NCBI GenBank assembly: GCA_910585595.1
Contig: CAJUET010000004.1
Location: forward strand, 77,514-141,513
Reading direction: 5' to 3'
Source of the DNA: an uncultured Christensenella sp.
GTDB lineage: Bacteria > Bacillota > Clostridia > Christensenellales > Borkfalkiaceae
DNA length: 64,000 nt
The notes under the pieces: generated by a model
What the model was told of the DNA's origin: nothing
Database searches by the model: none
Seen by the model: the letters and a program-made list of their open reading frames with translations, nothing else
Shown here: piece after piece, positions 1-8,953 of the stretch
How positions within the stretch are numbered: position 1 is the first letter of the stretch
Layout: each line of letters opens with the position of its first letter
Made by a program: the position numbers and the translations under genes

Positions 1-2
1 AC

Positions 3-683
3 AACAGCGGAATTTTGATCGACTGCGGAGGGGATATAAAAAGCGTGCTCTTTTCGCTCGATTGCTCTATGCGGGCGGTCGAAGAGGCAAAGAGGATCGG
101 CGCGGAGCTTATGATAACGCACCACCCCGCGATCTATTCGCCCCTCAAAGAGTTGTCCGCAAACAGCCACGTTACGGCGTGCGCAAGGGCTGGAATTTCC
201 GTTCTCTCCGCGCACCTCAATCTCGATTGCGCGGTAGGCGGGATAGACGACAGTCTTGCGGAGGCGCTCGGGGGCGGCAAAAACGCACTTCGTATGCACG
301 AACTGTCGAACGGGGGCTACGGAAGCGTTTTTAAAATCGAAGAACTGTCGCTTGAAGAGTTTGTAAATAAAGCGAAGGCGGTTTTAAAAACGGAGCGCGT
401 TTTGATTTACGGCGATAAGCCGGTCAAGAAAATCGCAAGTTTTTGCGGCGCGGGCACGGACGGGGAATCGGTTGCGTTTGCGCTTTTGAAGGGCGCGGAT
501 ACTTTTGTTTCCTCCGATCCGAAGCACCACGTCGTGCTGGAAACGGTCGAAAGGGGATTGAACGTCGTGCTCTTCACGCACTATGCGGCGGAGAATTACG
601 GGTTCTATCAATTTTATCGGAAAATCAAAGATAAATGTTCGGGCGTTCGCACGGAGTTTTTTGCGGACGAACGGTTAATGTAA
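3..683 (+). CDS. NIF3-family (YqfO-like) dinuclear metal protein, 5' truncated by window edge
   Basis: Member of the NIF3/YqfO family, proteins with a dinuclear metal centre whose exact reaction is unsettled. The open frame runs off the left edge; codons before the TTG at 15 already encode N-S-G, which belongs to the family's conserved D-N-S-G-L-Q start region, so that TTG is not the real start. The metal-binding THHP is visible in the first third (ELMITHHPAIYSP) and a second metal motif appears near the C-terminus (FTHYAAENYGF). The C-terminal half completes the usual fold, so only a short N-terminal stretch is missing. It is followed after 9 bases by the zinc-ribbon gene that accompanies NIF3 in many Firmicutes. 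Confidence 0.88.
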   Translation, partial: NSGILIDCGGDIKSVLFSLDCSMRAVEEAKRIGAELMITHHPAIYSPLKELSANSHVTACARAGISVLSAHLNLDCAVGGIDDSLAEALGGGKNALRMHELSNGGYGSVFKIEELSLEEFVNKAKAVLKTERVLIYGDKPVKKIASFCGAGTDGESVAFALLKGADTFVSSDPKHHVVLETVERGLNVVLFTHYAAENYGFYQFYRKIKDKCSGVRTEFFADERLM

Positions 684-692
684 GGAGTAGTT

Positions 693-1388
693 ATGAATTT
701 AGACAAGTTATTGGAGTATCAGGCGGAGGATCACAATCTTCGTAAAATCGAGGAGGAGATCAAGTTGAGCGAGGAGTACAAAAAGTACGCGCAGGCAAAT
801 CGCTTTATGGGCGGCGCTCAGGAGAAGCTCGATTTGCTCGACAGACGCGCGAACGAATTGAAGGCGCTTCTCGAAGAGGTCAACCGCCGCGACGAAGAGA
901 TCACAAGCGAAATCGCGGAGTATAACGGACTCGAAGATATGATCAAAGAGGGCGGCGACGCTTCTTATTACGAAAAGACGGTGCGCGCCTTATCCGACAG
1001 ACTGCGCGCGCTCAAAACCGAGCTTTCAAAGCTGACGGGCGAAATCAAGGCTGCGGCGGAGGAATACAAAAAGTTCCGCGAGCAGACGATCGCCATGCAG
1101 AAACAGCGCAAGGAATATAAGGAAAAATACGAAGAGATTCGCGCGACGCGTTCCGCCGAGGTCGATAAAATCAAGAAAAACCTGGAAGCGATCGCAAAGA
1201 ATGTTCCCGAGGAAATTCTCCAAAAATACGCCTCGAAGAGCAAGGAACGCATCTTCCCCATTTTCGTACCGCTGACGAACGGTTGCTGCGTGTGCGGAAT
1301 GGACTTCTCGCTTGCGCAGCAGTCCAAACTTTCGGGCGGGAACGTGATCGAATGCGAGCACTGTCACCGTTTCGTTTACAAAAAGTAA
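693..1388 (+). CDS. DUF164/COG1579 coiled-coil zinc-ribbon protein
   Basis: A 231-residue protein made almost entirely of charged coiled coil (about residues 1-180), followed by a C4 zinc ribbon: C-C-V-C-G near residue 197 and C-E-H-C-H at the C-terminus. This architecture is that of the COG1579 family, often encoded next to NIF3 and proposed to bind nucleic acid; the function is not established. An AAGGAGTAG ribosome site precedes the ATG. It lies 9 bases after the NIF3 gene, so the two are probably one transcript. Confidence 0.85.
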   Translation: MNLDKLLEYQAEDHNLRKIEEEIKLSEEYKKYAQANRFMGGAQEKLDLLDRRANELKALLEEVNRRDEEITSEIAEYNGLEDMIKEGGDASYYEKTVRALSDRLRALKTELSKLTGEIKAAAEEYKKFREQTIAMQKQRKEYKEKYEEIRATRSAEVDKIKKNLEAIAKNVPEEILQKYASKSKERIFPIFVPLTNGCCVCGMDFSLAQQSKLSGGNVIECEHCHRFVYKK

Positions 1389-1420
1389 CCGCGGCAGGCG
1401 CGTTTTGCATACGATAAGGT

Positions 1421-2404
1421 GTGCAAAATACACTCGCAATCATATCGTTAAAGCGCATTCGCGAGAATGCGAAACTCCTGAAAAGGGCGGCGGGTACGCC
1501 GCTCATTGCCGTTGTGAAAGACGACGCGTACGGTCACGGCGGAGAGCGCGTGGCGCATTCTCTTCACGGGATCGCCGACGCTTTCGCAGTTTCGACCGTG
1601 GACGAGGGCGCCGCTTTAAGGTGCGCGGGCGTGGAGGAGGATATCCTCGTTTTAACGCCGCCGCTTGACAGGGAAGAGGTGCTTCGCATTTCATCGTATG
1701 ACCTTATTGCGCCGATCACTTCCTTTTTCGTGCTTAAAACGGCGCTTGCGGCGGCAACAGACACGCCTCTTCGCGTGCATATTGCGGTAAACACGGGTAT
1801 GAACCGCTACGGTTTTCAGCCCCGCCGCATTGCCGAAGTTTTGAAAAAGATAAACGCTTTTTCCGTGGAGGGAGTGTTTTCCCATTTGTATGCGCCTGCG
1901 TCTGTATCGCATTTGAACGCGCAGATAAAGCTTTTTCAAGAGGCAGTGGAAAAGGTAAAAGCGGTCTATCCGAACGCGAAGAGCCACTTGGCGGCAACGG
2001 GCGGGATCTTCGCCGGAGTCAAGTCGGATATGGTTCGCACGGGGATCGCCCTTTACGGATACTCCCCCGAAGGATTTGCGGTTGCAGGGATCAAGCCCGC
2101 CATGAAGATCTATGCGAGCATTGCGCACAGCGGCAGGACGATGGGAAACGGCTTCGGATACGGGATCGAAGAAAACGTACCCGAACGGGCGCATACGCTT
2201 CGGCTCGGTTACGGAGACGGCTTTTTCCGCGACGGCGGGAAGCGGTGTATGGACGCTACGGTTGAAAGCGGATACGCGAGAACAGGCACGAGAAAGCTCG
2301 TATTAAAGGACGTTTCGGAGTATGCGAAGATTCATAACACCACGGAGTACGAAGCGCTTGTGAACGTTTCGAGAAAAGCGGAAAAGAGATATGACGAATC
2401 ATGA
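1421..2404 (+). CDS. alr: Alanine racemase, compact form
   Basis: PLP enzyme that interconverts L- and D-alanine for peptidoglycan. The PLP lysine motif A-V-V-K-D-D-A-Y-G-H-G places Lys33, and the second catalytic base is Tyr264 in L-G-Y-G-D-G. The start is GTG at 1421; no in-frame ATG gives the conserved N-terminus. At 327 residues it is about 45 shorter than usual. The C-terminal beta domain is trimmed: only about 60 residues follow Tyr264, but the C-M-D and E-Y-A-K-I-H-N-T-T-E-Y-E-A-L landmarks are still recognisable, so this looks like loop deletion and not truncation by mutation. It overlaps the next gene by 14 bases. Confidence 0.85.
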   Translation: MQNTLAIISLKRIRENAKLLKRAAGTPLIAVVKDDAYGHGGERVAHSLHGIADAFAVSTVDEGAALRCAGVEEDILVLTPPLDREEVLRISSYDLIAPITSFFVLKTALAAATDTPLRVHIAVNTGMNRYGFQPRRIAEVLKKINAFSVEGVFSHLYAPASVSHLNAQIKLFQEAVEKVKAVYPNAKSHLAATGGIFAGVKSDMVRTGIALYGYSPEGFAVAGIKPAMKIYASIAHSGRTMGNGFGYGIEENVPERAHTLRLGYGDGFFRDGGKRCMDATVESGYARTGTRKLVLKDVSEYAKIHNTTEYEALVNVSRKAEKRYDES

Positions 2405-2921
2405 TAAACAGTTGCTTCGGGCGCAGTTCAAAGTGCTGCGGAAGGGGATAAAATCGCACGGGAAAGACGACGCGATCTTAGAGAACTTTCTCCGTTCGCC
2501 CTTTTTTGAAAGGACAAGTTTTTTCGTCTACCGTTCCGTAGGTTCGGAAGTTGACACATTAAACGTGATCGATGCACTTTTAAACGCAGGCAAAACGGTG
2601 TTGCTGCCGCGAATCGAAAACGGCGAAATGCTTTCCGTTCCCTATTCTGAGGACTCGGAAACCGTTTTAGGGATCCCGCAGCCGAAATCGGGAAAGGACT
2701 GTTCTGCGGAAGTGATTTTAACGCCTCTTCTGGCGTTCGATAGCGAGGGATTCCGCCTCGGCTACGGGGGCGGATATTACGATAAGTATTTTGCAAAACA
2801 CGGGGGCTTACGCGTGGGACTTGCCTACGGCGGACAAGCTGCGGGCTCGCTTCCGAGAAATGAATTCGACGTGCCGCTTCATGCAGTGATCACGGAGGCG
2901 GGCGTGCGGCAATTTACTTGA
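2391..2921 (+). CDS. 5-formyltetrahydrofolate cyclo-ligase
   Basis: Converts 5-formyl-THF to 5,10-methenyl-THF with ATP in folate recycling. It has the family landmarks: a basic N-terminal segment (Q-L-L-R-A-Q-F-K-V-L-R-K), the P-R-I-E-N-G-E-M region, and the nucleotide-binding G-Y-G-G-G-Y-Y-D-K-Y near residue 125. At 176 residues it is of normal length. The ATG lies inside the end of alr, suggesting translational coupling. Confidence 0.9.
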   Translation: MTNHDKQLLRAQFKVLRKGIKSHGKDDAILENFLRSPFFERTSFFVYRSVGSEVDTLNVIDALLNAGKTVLLPRIENGEMLSVPYSEDSETVLGIPQPKSGKDCSAEVILTPLLAFDSEGFRLGYGGGYYDKYFAKHGGLRVGLAYGGQAAGSLPRNEFDVPLHAVITEAGVRQFT

Positions 2922-2947
2922 CAGATACAAGGCTTGTAATTTATAAT
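2918..2947 (+). promoter_or_regulatory. Sigma-A type promoter for the membrane protein-rsmD-coaD-aroF-pheA run
   Basis: A perfect -35 TTGACA (2918-2923) and perfect -10 TATAAT (2942-2947) are separated by 18 bases. They lie at the very end of the cyclo-ligase gene, 20 bases upstream of the next ATG. The following genes overlap or abut, so this promoter may serve the run as far as pheA. Confidence 0.75.
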
Positions 2948-2967
2948 ACGGGGGAAAGAGGGGCTCT

Positions 2968-3708
2968 ATGGGAAAAAAAGTGCTCGGCGAAAACAGAATG
3001 AACGATACGAAGGCGCGGCGTTTTTGGCGCATACAGCGGGAGTGTTGGCGGCGTATGGCGACGCCCTATGTGATGTACTTGTTTATGAGTATGCTTCTCT
3101 TGGCGACGCAGGCGATCGAAAATATCGACTGGCTCAGATATTTTTTGGGCACGCTCTGTATTTTGATAGGCATGGCGTTCAATGCGCACCTTGCCTACGG
3201 CACGGGCGTTACGCACTACGACGCTTTTTTGACAGGTTGTATTCATCGCAGAAATATCGAACAGGGAATCGTATCGGGCGGGGATCACCGTCCCGAACGC
3301 GAATATGCGGTTTGGAAGGGTTTTTATATCGGATTTTTGATCGGCGTTCCCGTAATTCTTTTTGCGGGGCTCTCCTGTATCCCCGGGGCGGTCGTCAATA
3401 ACTTCGGAAGATTCTTCCTCGTCATGTTCGCGGGCTTTGCGATTGTGCCCGTAAGTTGGATATTCGGCGGCTTTAAAGGGGGTGTGAGCGCGGGCGCTTA
3501 TGCTTGGTCGATTTTGTTCATTCTGATTCCCATTATCGTTACGGGCGTGTTTTATATCATCGGCGCACACGTGGAAAAGCGGCGCAAGCAAGTCATCGAA
3601 ATGCGACGGGAAGAGGCGCAGGAAGCGATGAATGCGCCTAAGGTATACCGCGAGCAGACGGAAGAACAAAAACGCAAGACGTTGCAGTCTAAAAAGAAGA
3701 AAAAATAA
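2968..3708 (+). CDS. Integral membrane protein of unknown function
   Basis: A 246-residue protein I do not recognise. It has about five hydrophobic segments (near residues 32-50, 58-80, 117-137, 147-170 and 175-200) and a highly charged cytoplasmic tail ending in a lysine run. A GAGGGG ribosome site precedes the ATG, and a consensus promoter lies directly upstream. Its stop codon overlaps the ATG of rsmD, which suggests co-expression but does not reveal its job. Confidence 0.7.
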   Translation: MGKKVLGENRMNDTKARRFWRIQRECWRRMATPYVMYLFMSMLLLATQAIENIDWLRYFLGTLCILIGMAFNAHLAYGTGVTHYDAFLTGCIHRRNIEQGIVSGGDHRPEREYAVWKGFYIGFLIGVPVILFAGLSCIPGAVVNNFGRFFLVMFAGFAIVPVSWIFGGFKGGVSAGAYAWSILFILIPIIVTGVFYIIGAHVEKRRKQVIEMRREEAQEAMNAPKVYREQTEEQKRKTLQSKKKKK

Positions 3709-4232
3709 TGCGGATCATAGCGGGAAAACATCGGGGCAGAGCGCTTGTTTCCTTTCGGGGCGATCATATCCGTCCTACGCCCGACAGGGTGAAGGAGTCG
3801 CTGTTTCAAATTTTGTCCCTTAAAATTACGGGTGCGCGCGTGCTCGACCTGTTTGCGGGGAGCGGGGCTCTGGGACTCGAATGCCTTTCCCGCGGCGCGG
3901 GCGAGGTGATTTTTAACGATTCTTCGCGCGAGAGCATATCGGTTCTGGAAAAGAATCTTCGGCTTGCGGGCGAAAACGCAAGGGTGTACAACCTTGATTT
4001 CCGCACTTGCCTGAACCGTGCGGAGGGGCGATTCGATTTGATTTTATGCGATCCGCCCTATCAGGAAAACTATTTAAAAGAAATACTCGATACTATAAGC
4101 GCGAGAGATCTTTTAAACGAGGGCGGGATTGTCGTTTACGAGAGCGAACGGGAAGAATCGGGTGCAGAAGGTTGGAGCCTTGCGGATCGCCGCAGATACG
4201 GCAGAACGAATATAACAATGTGGCAATTATGA
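3708..4232 (+). CDS. rsmD: 16S rRNA (guanine966-N2)-methyltransferase RsmD
   Basis: SAM-dependent methylation of G966 in 16S rRNA. The N-terminus M-R-I-I-A-G-K-H-R-G-R is diagnostic, followed by R-P-T-P-D-R-V-K-E-S-L-F, the SAM loop D-L-F-A-G-S-G-A-L-G-L-E and the catalytic D-P-P-Y. At 174 residues the length is normal. It ends with an ATGA overlap into coaD, the common Firmicutes pairing. Confidence 0.95.
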   Translation: MRIIAGKHRGRALVSFRGDHIRPTPDRVKESLFQILSLKITGARVLDLFAGSGALGLECLSRGAGEVIFNDSSRESISVLEKNLRLAGENARVYNLDFRTCLNRAEGRFDLILCDPPYQENYLKEILDTISARDLLNEGGIVVYESEREESGAEGWSLADRRRYGRTNITMWQL

Positions 4233-4708
4233 AAAAATGTGTGTTTGCGGGAACGTTCGATCCCTTTACCGTCGGGCATGAGGATACGGTCACAAAGTGT
4301 CTTGCGCTCTTCGACGAGGCGGTCGTGGCAGTCGCAGAAAATAAGAATAAGAGTTGTTTATTCCCGTTACGGGATCGGGCGGAAATGATTTCTTCCGTGT
4401 ACAGATGCGAGCCGCGCGTGCGCGTCGTGACATGGGGCGGCGCGATCGTCGATCTTCTCAAAAGGGAGAATACGCCGTTTTATGTACGCGGGATCAGGAA
4501 TTTCAGGGACTTTGATTACGAAACGGCGGACTTTTATGCAAGCCGTAAGCTTGATCCCGAGATGATTACGATCTACCTGCCCGCAGAGCAGGAACATTTG
4601 CATATCAGCTCGACGCTTGTAAAAAACAGTATTGCATTCGAAAAACCTTTCAAAGACTATCTGCCCAAGGCGGTTTTTGAGTATATTACGGAGAAAAAGA
4701 ATGTTTGA
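4229..4708 (+). CDS. coaD: Phosphopantetheine adenylyltransferase
   Basis: Penultimate step of coenzyme A synthesis, joining 4'-phosphopantetheine and ATP. The start at 4229 gives the canonical F-A-G-T-F-D-P-F-T-V-G-H nucleotidyltransferase motif at residues 5-16; the open frame extends upstream inside rsmD but has no family similarity there. The Y-V-R-G-I-R-N and I-S-S-T-L-V-K motifs are present. The encoded product is 159 residues, the usual length. It overlaps rsmD by 4 bases and aroF by 8. Confidence 0.95.
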   Translation: MKKCVFAGTFDPFTVGHEDTVTKCLALFDEAVVAVAENKNKSCLFPLRDRAEMISSVYRCEPRVRVVTWGGAIVDLLKRENTPFYVRGIRNFRDFDYETADFYASRKLDPEMITIYLPAEQEHLHISSTLVKNSIAFEKPFKDYLPKAVFEYITEKKNV

Positions 4709-5726
4709 GAAACAAATTTTAATTCCTTCCGCGAGCGAACTGCATTCGTCTCAGCCGCTCTCCGAGGCATTGAAAAGAATAAAAGAGGAGCGCGACGGGC
4801 TTGTCCGCGACGTCATTTCGGGCGAAAGCGATAAACTTCTGATCATCGTCGGACCCTGTTCCGCGCACGAGAGCGCGCCCGTTTTGGAATATGTAAAGCG
4901 GCTCGGGAAACTCAGCGAGAAGGTCAAGGACAGGCTCGTGCTCGTTCCGCGTATTTATACGAATAAGCCGCGCACGCGGGGCGTTGGATATAAGGGTATG
5001 TTTTTGCAGCCCGATCCCGAAAACAAAGAGGACATCGTAAAGGGGATCCGAACGATCCGCGAGCTTCATTTGCACGCCATTGCGGAGTCGGGGCTCACCG
5101 CTGCGGACGAAATGCTCTATCCCGAAAACTACTCTTATTTCGAGGACGTTTTATCCTACGTTGCCGTGGGGGCACGTTCGAGCGAAAATCAGATGCACCG
5201 TCTTGTTTCGAGCGGTGCAGAAGTGCCTGTCGGGATCAAGAATCCTATGAGCGGAAGCATACCCGTTCTTTTGAATTCGATCTACGCTTCCCAACAGCCG
5301 CAGGTATTTAAATACGGAGAATGGCAGGTGGCGACAGGCGGAAACGAATACGCGCACGCCGTTTTAAGGGGCATGGTGGACTCCTACGGGAACGATATTT
5401 CCAACTACCACTACGAAACGGTCATGCAGCTTTTTGAAGGCTATCAGCAGTCGCATATGCTCAAAAATCCCGCAGTCATTATCGACTCGAACCATTCCAA
5501 TTCGGGCAAGCGGTTTCGCGAACAGATCCGTATCGTAAAAGAAGTTATGCAAAACAGAACTCTCGATGCAACCTTTAAAAATTTCGTCAAGGGCTTTATG
5601 ATCGAAAGCTTCCTTGTAGAGGGCTGCCAAAAGCACAACGTCGTGTTCGGACAGTCGATCACGGACGCATGTCTTGGCTGGGAGGACACCGAACGCCTCA
5701 TTCTTGATATTGCGGAGAAGGCGTGA
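4701..5726 (+). CDS. aroF: 3-deoxy-7-phosphoheptulonate synthase, class I
   Basis: First step of the shikimate pathway, condensing PEP and erythrose 4-phosphate. It shows the class I motifs I-V-G-P-C-S-A-H, N-K-P-R-T-R-G-V-G-Y-K-G (Tyr where Trp is usual), G-A-R-S-S-E-N-Q and D-S-N-H-S-N-S-G-K. The start at 4701 lies inside the coaD tail and removes an unrelated extension. The product is 341 residues. It directly precedes prephenate dehydratase, so phenylalanine synthesis is probably co-regulated. Confidence 0.93.
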   Translation: MFEKQILIPSASELHSSQPLSEALKRIKEERDGLVRDVISGESDKLLIIVGPCSAHESAPVLEYVKRLGKLSEKVKDRLVLVPRIYTNKPRTRGVGYKGMFLQPDPENKEDIVKGIRTIRELHLHAIAESGLTAADEMLYPENYSYFEDVLSYVAVGARSSENQMHRLVSSGAEVPVGIKNPMSGSIPVLLNSIYASQQPQVFKYGEWQVATGGNEYAHAVLRGMVDSYGNDISNYHYETVMQLFEGYQQSHMLKNPAVIIDSNHSNSGKRFREQIRIVKEVMQNRTLDATFKNFVKGFMIESFLVEGCQKHNVVFGQSITDACLGWEDTERLILDIAEKA

Positions 5727-6535
5727 TGAAAGTTTCGTGTTTAGGTCCAAAAGAAAGCTATTCTTCGCTTGCCGCGGATAAGCTTTGCAAAGGCGCCGAA
5801 AAACTGTACTGTTTGAGTTTTGCGGCAACGTTGAATCTTCTTTTAGAGGGGATTTCGGACGCGGCTGTGCTTCCCGTGGAAAACTGTATCATGGGCAGCG
5901 TCGTACAGAATCTCGATTTGATTTCAACGGCGGAAAACGTGATGGGCGTAGGGGAATATTTTCTGCCCGTAGAGCACCGTCTCGTCACAAGGGGAAAGAT
6001 TCCCTATTCGAATATTCAGAGAGTGTGCTCGCACGTTCAGGCGCTCAGTCAGTGTTCCGAATTTATTGCGAATAATTTCCCCGCAGCAAAACTCATCTAT
6101 ACCCATTCCACGGCGGAGAGCCTGTCTATGCTCGACGGGCGCACGGCGGGGATCGTGGGGGCGCACGCGAAAGAAGGGGCGGACGGGCTTGTCTTTTCCG
6201 AAGAAAACATTGCGGATTCGAAGGAAAACTTTACCCGTTTTTTGCTCTTCAAACGCGGCAATATACCGCCGGAACATAGCGAATACGTCTATTTTTCCGC
6301 CGTCTGCAAAAGAGAAAAGTCAGGAGAACTGTGCAGGATATTGGAAATTTTTTCCCGCCGTTCGATCAACGTGACCCGCGTCGAAAGCAGACCCGTGCGC
6401 GACATCTTCGGGAACTACCGTTTCTTTATCGAATTCGCGGGCGACATCGGAAGCGAAAACGTAAAATCCGCACTCAAAGAGACGGAGGCGATCGCGGAGG
6501 ATTTCAAACTCCTCGGCGCATACGGAGAGATTTAA
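5726..6535 (+). CDS. pheA: Prephenate dehydratase with ACT domain
   Basis: Converts prephenate to phenylpyruvate. The N-terminal part carries L-G-P-K-E-S-Y-S, the middle has V-L-P-V-E-N, and the catalytic signature is D-S-K-E-N-F-T-R-F near residue 169. A C-terminal ACT domain includes E-S-R-P-V-R-D, the phenylalanine-binding motif. I choose the ATG at 5726, which overlaps the aroF stop as TGATG; a GTG one codon earlier is possible. The 3' end overlaps the convergent ylbJ-like gene by 4 bases. Confidence 0.93.
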   Translation: MKVSCLGPKESYSSLAADKLCKGAEKLYCLSFAATLNLLLEGISDAAVLPVENCIMGSVVQNLDLISTAENVMGVGEYFLPVEHRLVTRGKIPYSNIQRVCSHVQALSQCSEFIANNFPAAKLIYTHSTAESLSMLDGRTAGIVGAHAKEGADGLVFSEENIADSKENFTRFLLFKRGNIPPEHSEYVYFSAVCKREKSGELCRILEIFSRRSINVTRVESRPVRDIFGNYRFFIEFAGDIGSENVKSALKETEAIAEDFKLLGAYGEI

Positions 6536-7467
6536 AGAACGGCGGCGGACAAGCCGAGTGCGATGGGCGCGGCGACGCAACCCTGCAAGAACTTGACCGC
6601 CATAAAGGGGAACGTTTTTACACCTGCGCGGGAGAGAAAAACGGTCTGCTGAATGAGTACGCATCCGCCCCCGAAGGTTACGAGAAAGGCGGAGAGGGCG
6701 ACGGAATAAATGCCTCCGATATCGGCGCATAGCTTACAGCCCGAAGTCATTTCGATGAGTCCCGTGACGGTCGCGCTCAAAAAGCCGTTTTCAAGTCCCG
6801 CCCAACCGAGCGCGTCGCGCAGAATTCCCGAAAAGGCGTAAAATATCGCGATTGCTCCGCCTACCGCAAGTACGGAAAGAACGGAGTCCGTCAAGGGATT
6901 TGAGTCGTTTTTGCCGAATGAAAGGGCGGGGACTTCTGCGGAAGCCGATTTTTTTACGGCGAAGCGCATTAAGAAGCAGACCAGATACACTCCCGAAAGG
7001 TGTGAGGCAAATAATATCCAACCGAGCGCCGAACTTTGAAACATTCCCGCGCCGACCGCGCCCACCAAAAACATGGGACCGGACGTGGAGGAAAGGCAGG
7101 CAAGGCGAAAGGTCTCCTGTTTGCTTACCGCACCGAGAGAGAACAAATCATAGACGGTCCGTGCTCCTACGGGATAGCCGGACAGGGCGGAGAGTACCGC
7201 GCAAAGTCCGCCCGCGCCCGAAATGCGGAAGGCTTTTCTGGCAAGTGGTGAGAGCTTTTCCGCCGCTCGTTGAAAGGCTCTTTGGCGGGTCAGGACCGCT
7301 GTCAGAAACAGAAAGGGCAGGGTTGCCGGCATTACGCATACCGCAAAGAGCGTGGCGCCCTCCAACACCAAACCCGTGTATCGGGCGGGGAAGGCGAGGA
7401 AGCACGCCATGACGAGTGCGACGGTTATAGTCGTAACGTAAGGGAAGAATTTTTTTGCCTTTTGCAT
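6532..7467 (-). CDS. ylbJ: YlbJ-like sporulation membrane protein (nucleoside-recognition/Gate fold)
   Basis: A 311-residue protein with about eight membrane segments. The S-G-Y-P-V-G-A-R motif near residue 95 and the S-G-P-M-F-L-V-G-A-V-G near 128 are typical of YlbJ, which is needed for spore development in Bacillus. It is roughly 90 residues shorter than B. subtilis YlbJ. It is transcribed alone, divergent from rarA with 49 bases between. Sporulation is an inference from the family only; a non-sporulation transporter of the same fold is possible. Confidence 0.7.
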   Translation of the reverse strand: MQKAKKFFPYVTTITVALVMACFLAFPARYTGLVLEGATLFAVCVMPATLPFLFLTAVLTRQRAFQRAAEKLSPLARKAFRISGAGGLCAVLSALSGYPVGARTVYDLFSLGAVSKQETFRLACLSSTSGPMFLVGAVGAGMFQSSALGWILFASHLSGVYLVCFLMRFAVKKSASAEVPALSFGKNDSNPLTDSVLSVLAVGGAIAIFYAFSGILRDALGWAGLENGFLSATVTGLIEMTSGCKLCADIGGIYSVALSAFLVTFGGGCVLIQQTVFLSRAGVKTFPFMAVKFLQGCVAAPIALGLSAAVL

Positions 7468-7516
7468 AGTTCAAAATACGCAAGAAAAAATTCGTTTATG
7501 AATATTTGGTAAACTT

Positions 7517-8821
7517 ATGGACTTATTCGATTGGAACGGGAACGAGGAGAAAGCAAAACCGCTTGCCGAGCGTATGCGGGCAAACACGCTTGACGAATTC
7601 GTAGGACAGAGCCACGTCGTCGCGGAGGGCTCGCTGTTGAGGCGCGCGGTTCAACTCGATCGGCTCGGCAGCTGTATCTTTTGGGGACCTCCCGGTTGCG
7701 GAAAAACTACGCTTGCGAACGTTATCGCCGCGACTACGAACGGGGAGTTCGTCAAACTGAACGCCGTAAATTCCGGCGTTGCGGATGTAAAAAAAGCGGT
7801 CGAAAAGGCGCGGGAAAACTTAAAACTTTACAATAAGCGCACCTATCTGATGCTCGACGAGTGCCACCGTTTTAATAAAACGCAGTCCGATTCTCTGCTT
7901 CCCGCGATTGAACAGGGGACGATAATTTTTATCGGATCGACGACGGAAAATCCTTACGCCTCCATGACGCCCGCAATCGTTTCACGCTGCCGCGTGTTCG
8001 AATTTAAGGCGCTCTCGTCAAGCGATATTAAGGGGGCTCTTCTCAGGGCGCTCAAAGATAAACGGAAAGGGCTAGGAAGTTATCTCATTGAAATCGATCC
8101 CGAAGCGCTCGACCATATTGCGGATACTGCGGCAGGGGATCTGAGAACGGCGTATAACGCTTTGGAATTGGCCGCTCTTACAACGTCTCCCGACGGCGAC
8201 GGAAAAATACACGTCACGCTTGCCGATGCGGAACAATCCATTCAGCGTAAGGCGCTCTCCTATAACGAAGATCTGTATTACGATTTGCTTTCCGCATTCT
8301 GCAAATCTCTTCGCGGAAGCGATCCGAACGCCGCGCTCTATTACGCTATGCGGCTCATCGAGGGCGGGTGCGATCCGCTTCTCGTATTCAGGCGGCTGAT
8401 CGCGCACTCCGCAGAGGACGTTGGCATGAGCGATCCGAACGCGCTCGTGGTGGCTACAAGCGCCCTGACCGCTTTTCGGAACATGGGTTATCCCGAAGGG
8501 CTTCTGCCCCTTACGGAGGCGATTATCTACGTTTGCGCGGCAGAGAAGAGTAATTCCGTCGTTATGGCGATGGACGCGGCGCGCGAGGACGCGGTCAAGA
8601 ACCGCGACGACAACGTGCCCGCACATCTGCGAGACAGTTCCTACGGTAGCCGTGCGCTGAAGGAGGCGAGCGGAAAATATAAATATCCGCACAGCTACGG
8701 TGGTTGGGTGGAGCAGCAGTATTTGCCCGATTCCTTAAAGGACAGGGTTTATTATAAACCGTCCGATCACGGTTACGAAGTAAAGGTCAAAGAGATTGAA
8801 AAAAGGAAACGCGGAAAATAA
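7517..8821 (+). CDS. rarA: Replication-associated recombination ATPase RarA
   Basis: AAA+ clamp-loader-like ATPase acting at stalled forks. The N-terminal P-L-A-E-R-M-R block, Walker A G-P-P-G-C-G-K-T (residues 57-64), Walker B L-M-L-D-E-C-H-R-F (111-119), the sensor 1 region S-T-T-E-N-P and the C-terminal tetramerisation domain (Y-G-S-R-A-L-K-E-A) are all present. It encodes 434 residues, normal length. There is no clear ribosome site before the ATG at 7517. Confidence 0.95.
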   Translation: MDLFDWNGNEEKAKPLAERMRANTLDEFVGQSHVVAEGSLLRRAVQLDRLGSCIFWGPPGCGKTTLANVIAATTNGEFVKLNAVNSGVADVKKAVEKARENLKLYNKRTYLMLDECHRFNKTQSDSLLPAIEQGTIIFIGSTTENPYASMTPAIVSRCRVFEFKALSSSDIKGALLRALKDKRKGLGSYLIEIDPEALDHIADTAAGDLRTAYNALELAALTTSPDGDGKIHVTLADAEQSIQRKALSYNEDLYYDLLSAFCKSLRGSDPNAALYYAMRLIEGGCDPLLVFRRLIAHSAEDVGMSDPNALVVATSALTAFRNMGYPEGLLPLTEAIIYVCAAEKSNSVVMAMDAAREDAVKNRDDNVPAHLRDSSYGSRALKEASGKYKYPHSYGGWVEQQYLPDSLKDRVYYKPSDHGYEVKVKEIEKRKRGK

Positions 8822-8878
8822 AAAAGAGTTTCCGTTTAAGGGTATCTGTTATAGGGATTTCCTTGTGGACAAAAAAAC

Positions 8879-8920
8879 AGCGCACTATCTTCGTTTTCGA
8901 AGTATAGTGCGCTATACTTT
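8879..8920. terminator. Bidirectional Rho-independent terminator
   Basis: A 15-bp stem (AGCGCACTATCTTCG with its complement, one bulged T) closes a TTTT loop at 8879-8913. It is followed by a T-rich tail on + and preceded by an A-run that gives a U-tract on the - strand. It lies between convergent rarA and the GNAT gene and can serve both. Confidence 0.8.
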
Positions 8921-8953
8921 TTCATTTTAACATTTGTAACAACAAATTGAAAT

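Noticed and set aside
10..683. TTG at 15 as start of the NIF3 gene
   Set aside because: Conserved family residues continue upstream to the window edge, so the gene is truncated by the window.
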